Positions 6,026 to 8,062 of a DNA stretch of 8,062 nucleotides are shown here, in pieces. Below the pieces are notes generated by a model that worked only from the letters and a program-made list of their open reading frames with translations, made no database searches and had not been told where the DNA came from. The translations under genes were made by a program, and so were the position numbers. How positions within the stretch are numbered: the stretch's first letter is position 1; each line of letters starts with the position of its first letter. This stretch comes from JBOHER01 sp050701115 (GTDB lineage: Bacteria; Actinomycetota; Actinomycetes; Mycobacteriales; Pseudonocardiaceae), in assembly GCA_050701115.1 (NCBI GenBank), contig JBOHER010000253.1, positions 1 to 8,062 on the forward strand. Direction: 5' to 3'.

Positions 6026-7027
6026 TCAGGGCTGGCTAGATCCGCGGGTGACAAGCTCAGGATCGATCAGGATTCGCATCGACCGGTCGGTGCGATTGCT
6101 GAGTACGGCGTGCAGCTGCTGCACCGCAACCGTTCCCATCCGTCGCTGGAACACCCGCACGCTGCTCAAGCCGGGGTTGGTGCTCGCTGCCATCGGCCCG
6201 TCTCCATAGCCGACGATGGCGAGCTGTTGCGCCAGCGTCAGGCCTCGCCGGTGTGCGGCGTGAAGGGCGCCGACGGCGATCGTGTCGTCAGCAGTGACTA
6301 GGGCATCGGGCGGCGTCGCAGACCTCAGTAGTGCGTCTGCGGTGTCATCGCCGGACTCGGTCGAGAAGCCGGCGTATCGGACCGGGACGTCGTTGGGGTC
6401 GATGCCATGTTCGACCAAGGCGTCGTTGAAGCCCAGGAGCTTCTCGCCGCTGGTCGGTGCGTCCACCGGACCGTTGATCAAGGCCAGCCGAGTCCGGCCG
6501 ATCCGCAACAGATGGCTGGTGGCAAGATACGCGCCGCGTCGGTTGTCGGCCAGCACGGCATCGTGGGCCAGGCTGGAGAAGGAGGTTCCCACCAGGACCC
6601 CGGGACGCCGAAGCCGGGCCAGCGCGTCAGGGTCGAACGCGCCACCGATGAACAGCAAGCCGTTCACGTCCGGATCTCGAACGAGTGATGGCGGAGCGCC
6701 TTCCCAGAACGAGATGCGCACCTGGTAGCCCCGGGCCGTGGCCGCGCTCTCGACACCCGCCAGGACCTCGGAGACGTAGTAGTTCGGTGTCTCACCGTGG
6801 TGTCTCGTGGGCGACAGGATGGCAGCGATCGTGCCCGCAGAGTGAGGACGGCTCTCGGGGATGGGGTAGCCGAGCCGCTCGGCCACCTCCAGGACGACGC
6901 GACGGGTGTCTTCAGCGACGCGCCCGGTGCGGTTGAGCGAATACGAGACCGCCGTCTTGCTGACGCCCGCCGCCTCGGCGACGTCAGCGAGGGTTGGGCG
7001 TGCTGAACGTGGTGTCGGCGTGCTCAT
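6026..7027 (-). CDS. LacI-family transcriptional regulator
   Basis: A complete 333-residue regulator. The LacI helix-turn-helix occupies about residues 12-35 (TLADVAEAAGVSKTAVSYSLN) with the third helix to about residue 54 (RRVVLEVAERLGY). The periplasmic-binding-like effector domain runs from about residue 67 and has the usual landmarks: VLADNRRGAYLATSHL near 158-173, LVTADDTIAVGAL near 243-255, and the ending DPELVTRGSS. The effector is presumably the transported sugar or a product. The segment between GY and the first strand (residues 55-66) is about four residues shorter than in E. coli LacI and lacks the hinge-helix leucine. The gene sits inside the operon, so it is co-transcribed with the genes it probably controls. 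GGAGGAG precedes the ATG, but twelve bases away, longer than usual. No operator-like palindrome is visible in the 35 bases upstream, so the operator is probably beyond the right edge. Confidence 0.92.
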   Translation of the reverse strand: MSTPTPRSARPTLADVAEAAGVSKTAVSYSLNRTGRVAEDTRRVVLEVAERLGYPIPESRPHSAGTIAAILSPTRHHGETPNYYVSEVLAGVESAATARGYQVRISFWEGAPPSLVRDPDVNGLLFIGGAFDPDALARLRRPGVLVGTSFSSLAHDAVLADNRRGAYLATSHLLRIGRTRLALINGPVDAPTSGEKLLGFNDALVEHGIDPNDVPVRYAGFSTESGDDTADALLRSATPPDALVTADDTIAVGALHAAHRRGLTLAQQLAIVGYGDGPMAASTNPGLSSVRVFQRRMGTVAVQQLHAVLSNRTDRSMRILIDPELVTRGSSQP

Positions 7028-7062
7028 ACCCGTTCAGCACTCCTCCGTGGGGTCCTCATCCA

Positions 7063-7899
7063 TCATCCCTTGACCGACCCGGCTGTCAGGCCGCTGACCA
7101 ACCGTTGCTGAACCAAGCCGAAGAAGATGACCGCAGGAACGGTGAACGCGACTGCGGCGCCCATCAGCTCAGACCACTCGATGGTGTACTCGCTCTCGAA
7201 GGAGGTGAGTCCGACCGAAAGTACCCACCGGTCCGCGGTGAAGATCAACGATCGGGCGAAGAAGAAGTCGTTCCATGCCAGCAGGAACGAGAAGACGACC
7301 ACGACCACGATCCCTGGCACGAGCAGCGGCACGGTGATCCGCATGTACGCACCGAACCGCGAGCATCCGTCGACCTGCGCCTGCTCCTCGAGGTCGGTCG
7401 GCACGGACTTGACGAACCCGCGCATCAGCCAGATCCCGAGTGGGAGGGCGAACGCTGTGTTGGCCACGATCAGCCCGGCCAGTTCGTCGAGCAGATTGAG
7501 CCGCCGCAGGATGACGTAGATCGGTACGACCAGCAACGCGGCGGGGAGCATTTGGGTGAACAGGATGATGATGCCGAACCCGCCGGTCAGCCAGGACTTG
7601 AACCTGGCCAGTGCGTAGCCGGCATTGCTGGCGAGGACCGCGGTGATGAGCGCGGTGACCAATGACACGACCGATGTGTTGATGAACCATCGACCGACGG
7701 GACGCTTGTCGAACGCTGCCGTGATGGCGTCGAAGGAGATCTCGGTCGGCCACAATGACGGTGACTGGAACCGCGTCCCGCTCTGCAGTGCCGAAACCAC
7801 CATCCAGTAGACCGGGAACACCGCGGCAAGCACGATGGCGAAGGTGGCGGCGGTGATCAGGGACGCCTTGACCCTGCGCCGGGTCATGGGCGAGCTCAT
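7063..7899 (-). CDS. Carbohydrate ABC transporter permease, MalG type
   Basis: A 278-residue inner-membrane permease of the CUT1 family, the partner of the permease encoded just upstream; together they form the channel for an imported sugar. Six hydrophobic segments can be seen, roughly at residues 13-35, 72-98, 106-131, 140-160, 193-213 and 244-264. The cytoplasmic EAA loop that docks on the ATPase is at 171-196 (EEQAQVDGCSRFGAYMRITVP), with the conserved G178 and P191. The C-terminus LTAGSVKG is typical of MalG-like proteins. The ATG at 7899 is preceded by AGGGAG at five bases and overlaps the upstream stop as ATGA, which fixes the start; a longer frame reaching 8028 is out of phase with the upstream permease and is not real. 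No ATPase gene is in the window; such systems often share a common MsiK-type ATPase. Confidence 0.95.
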   Translation of the reverse strand: MSSPMTRRRVKASLITAATFAIVLAAVFPVYWMVVSALQSGTRFQSPSLWPTEISFDAITAAFDKRPVGRWFINTSVVSLVTALITAVLASNAGYALARFKSWLTGGFGIIILFTQMLPAALLVVPIYVILRRLNLLDELAGLIVANTAFALPLGIWLMRGFVKSVPTDLEEQAQVDGCSRFGAYMRITVPLLVPGIVVVVVFSFLLAWNDFFFARSLIFTADRWVLSVGLTSFESEYTIEWSELMGAAVAFTVPAVIFFGLVQQRLVSGLTAGSVKG

Positions 7900-8062
7900 A
7901 GTCGCTCCCTGCGGACAATGCCGAAGTAGTAGATCACGGTCACCGCGATCAGGATCACCATCACGGATGCACCGATGGCCGACGCCATCCCGACCCTTCG
8001 GTTGGGGAACGCCTCCAGGTAGGTCCATACCGGAAGCGTCTCGGTGGCACGGGCCGGACCGC
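7896..8062 (-). CDS. C-terminal end of carbohydrate ABC transporter permease, MalF type (partial)
   Basis: The last 54 codons of a gene whose beginning lies beyond the right edge. The reading begins GPARATETLPVWTYLEAF, the common TM5-TM6 connecting segment of MalF/UgpA-like permeases (GGP-x-x-x-TE-x-LP). It continues through a final membrane helix (about residues 27-48 of the fragment, ASAIGASVMVILIAVTVIYY) and ends in a short basic tail, RRERL. Its TGA overlaps the ATG of the MalG-type permease by four bases, as is usual for this pair. It is the first operon gene visible here; the solute-binding protein gene is expected further upstream. Confidence 0.9.
   Translation of the reverse strand, partial: GPARATETLPVWTYLEAFPNRRVGMASAIGASVMVILIAVTVIYYFGIVRRERL

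Noticed and set aside
7028..7062. Possible internal promoter or operator before the LacI gene
   Set aside because: No TANNNT box in a sensible position and no palindrome resembling a LacI-family operator was found in this 35-base gap.
7900..8028. N-terminal extension of the MalG-type permease to 8028
   Set aside because: The extension is out of frame with the MalF-type permease coding sequence that fills these bases, is charged rather than permease-like, and the ATGA overlap with AGGGAG fixes the start at 7899.

Overview
The window is high-GC DNA with actinobacterial features: GTG starts, stop/start overlaps of 1 or 4 bases, two candidate leaderless promoters, and stem-only terminators without a T tract. 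I cannot name a genus. Every gene I can support lies on the minus strand, so the order of transcription runs from the right edge (8062) to the left.

Right and centre (8062 to 3130) is one tight catabolic operon. It reads: the C-terminal end of a MalF-type sugar ABC permease (cut by the window edge), a MalG-type permease, a LacI-family regulator, an enolase-superfamily sugar-acid dehydratase of the glucarate-dehydratase type, a metallo-beta-lactamase-fold hydrolase, and a Gfo/Idh/MocA oxidoreductase. Three of the five junctions are stop/start overlaps (ATGA, GTGA, TGATG) and the other two gaps are 18 and 35 bases. The content suggests import of a sugar or sugar acid, oxidation at a hydroxyl or anomeric carbon, hydrolysis of an ester or lactone, and dehydration to a 2-keto-3-deoxy acid, under a co-transcribed repressor. 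The substrate cannot be read from the sequence. The substrate-binding protein, the other permease end and any aldolase or kinase would lie outside the window.

Directly after the last stop codon of the operon there is a 46-codon remnant without a start codon. It resembles the C-terminus of a YcaQ-type winged-helix DNA glycosylase and is followed by a strong hairpin. This looks like a recombination scar where the operon meets older chromosome.

Left (2854 to 347) are two stand-alone genes. One encodes a small heat-shock protein (Hsp20/alpha-crystallin) and the other a DUF885 metallopeptidase-like protein. Each has a TANNNT -10 box exactly six bases before a GTG codon, which suggests leaderless mRNAs. 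Between them is about 440 bp holding a 44-codon reading frame of protein-like composition and no other recognisable gene. The first 346 bases hold a perfect GC-rich hairpin and no convincing gene.
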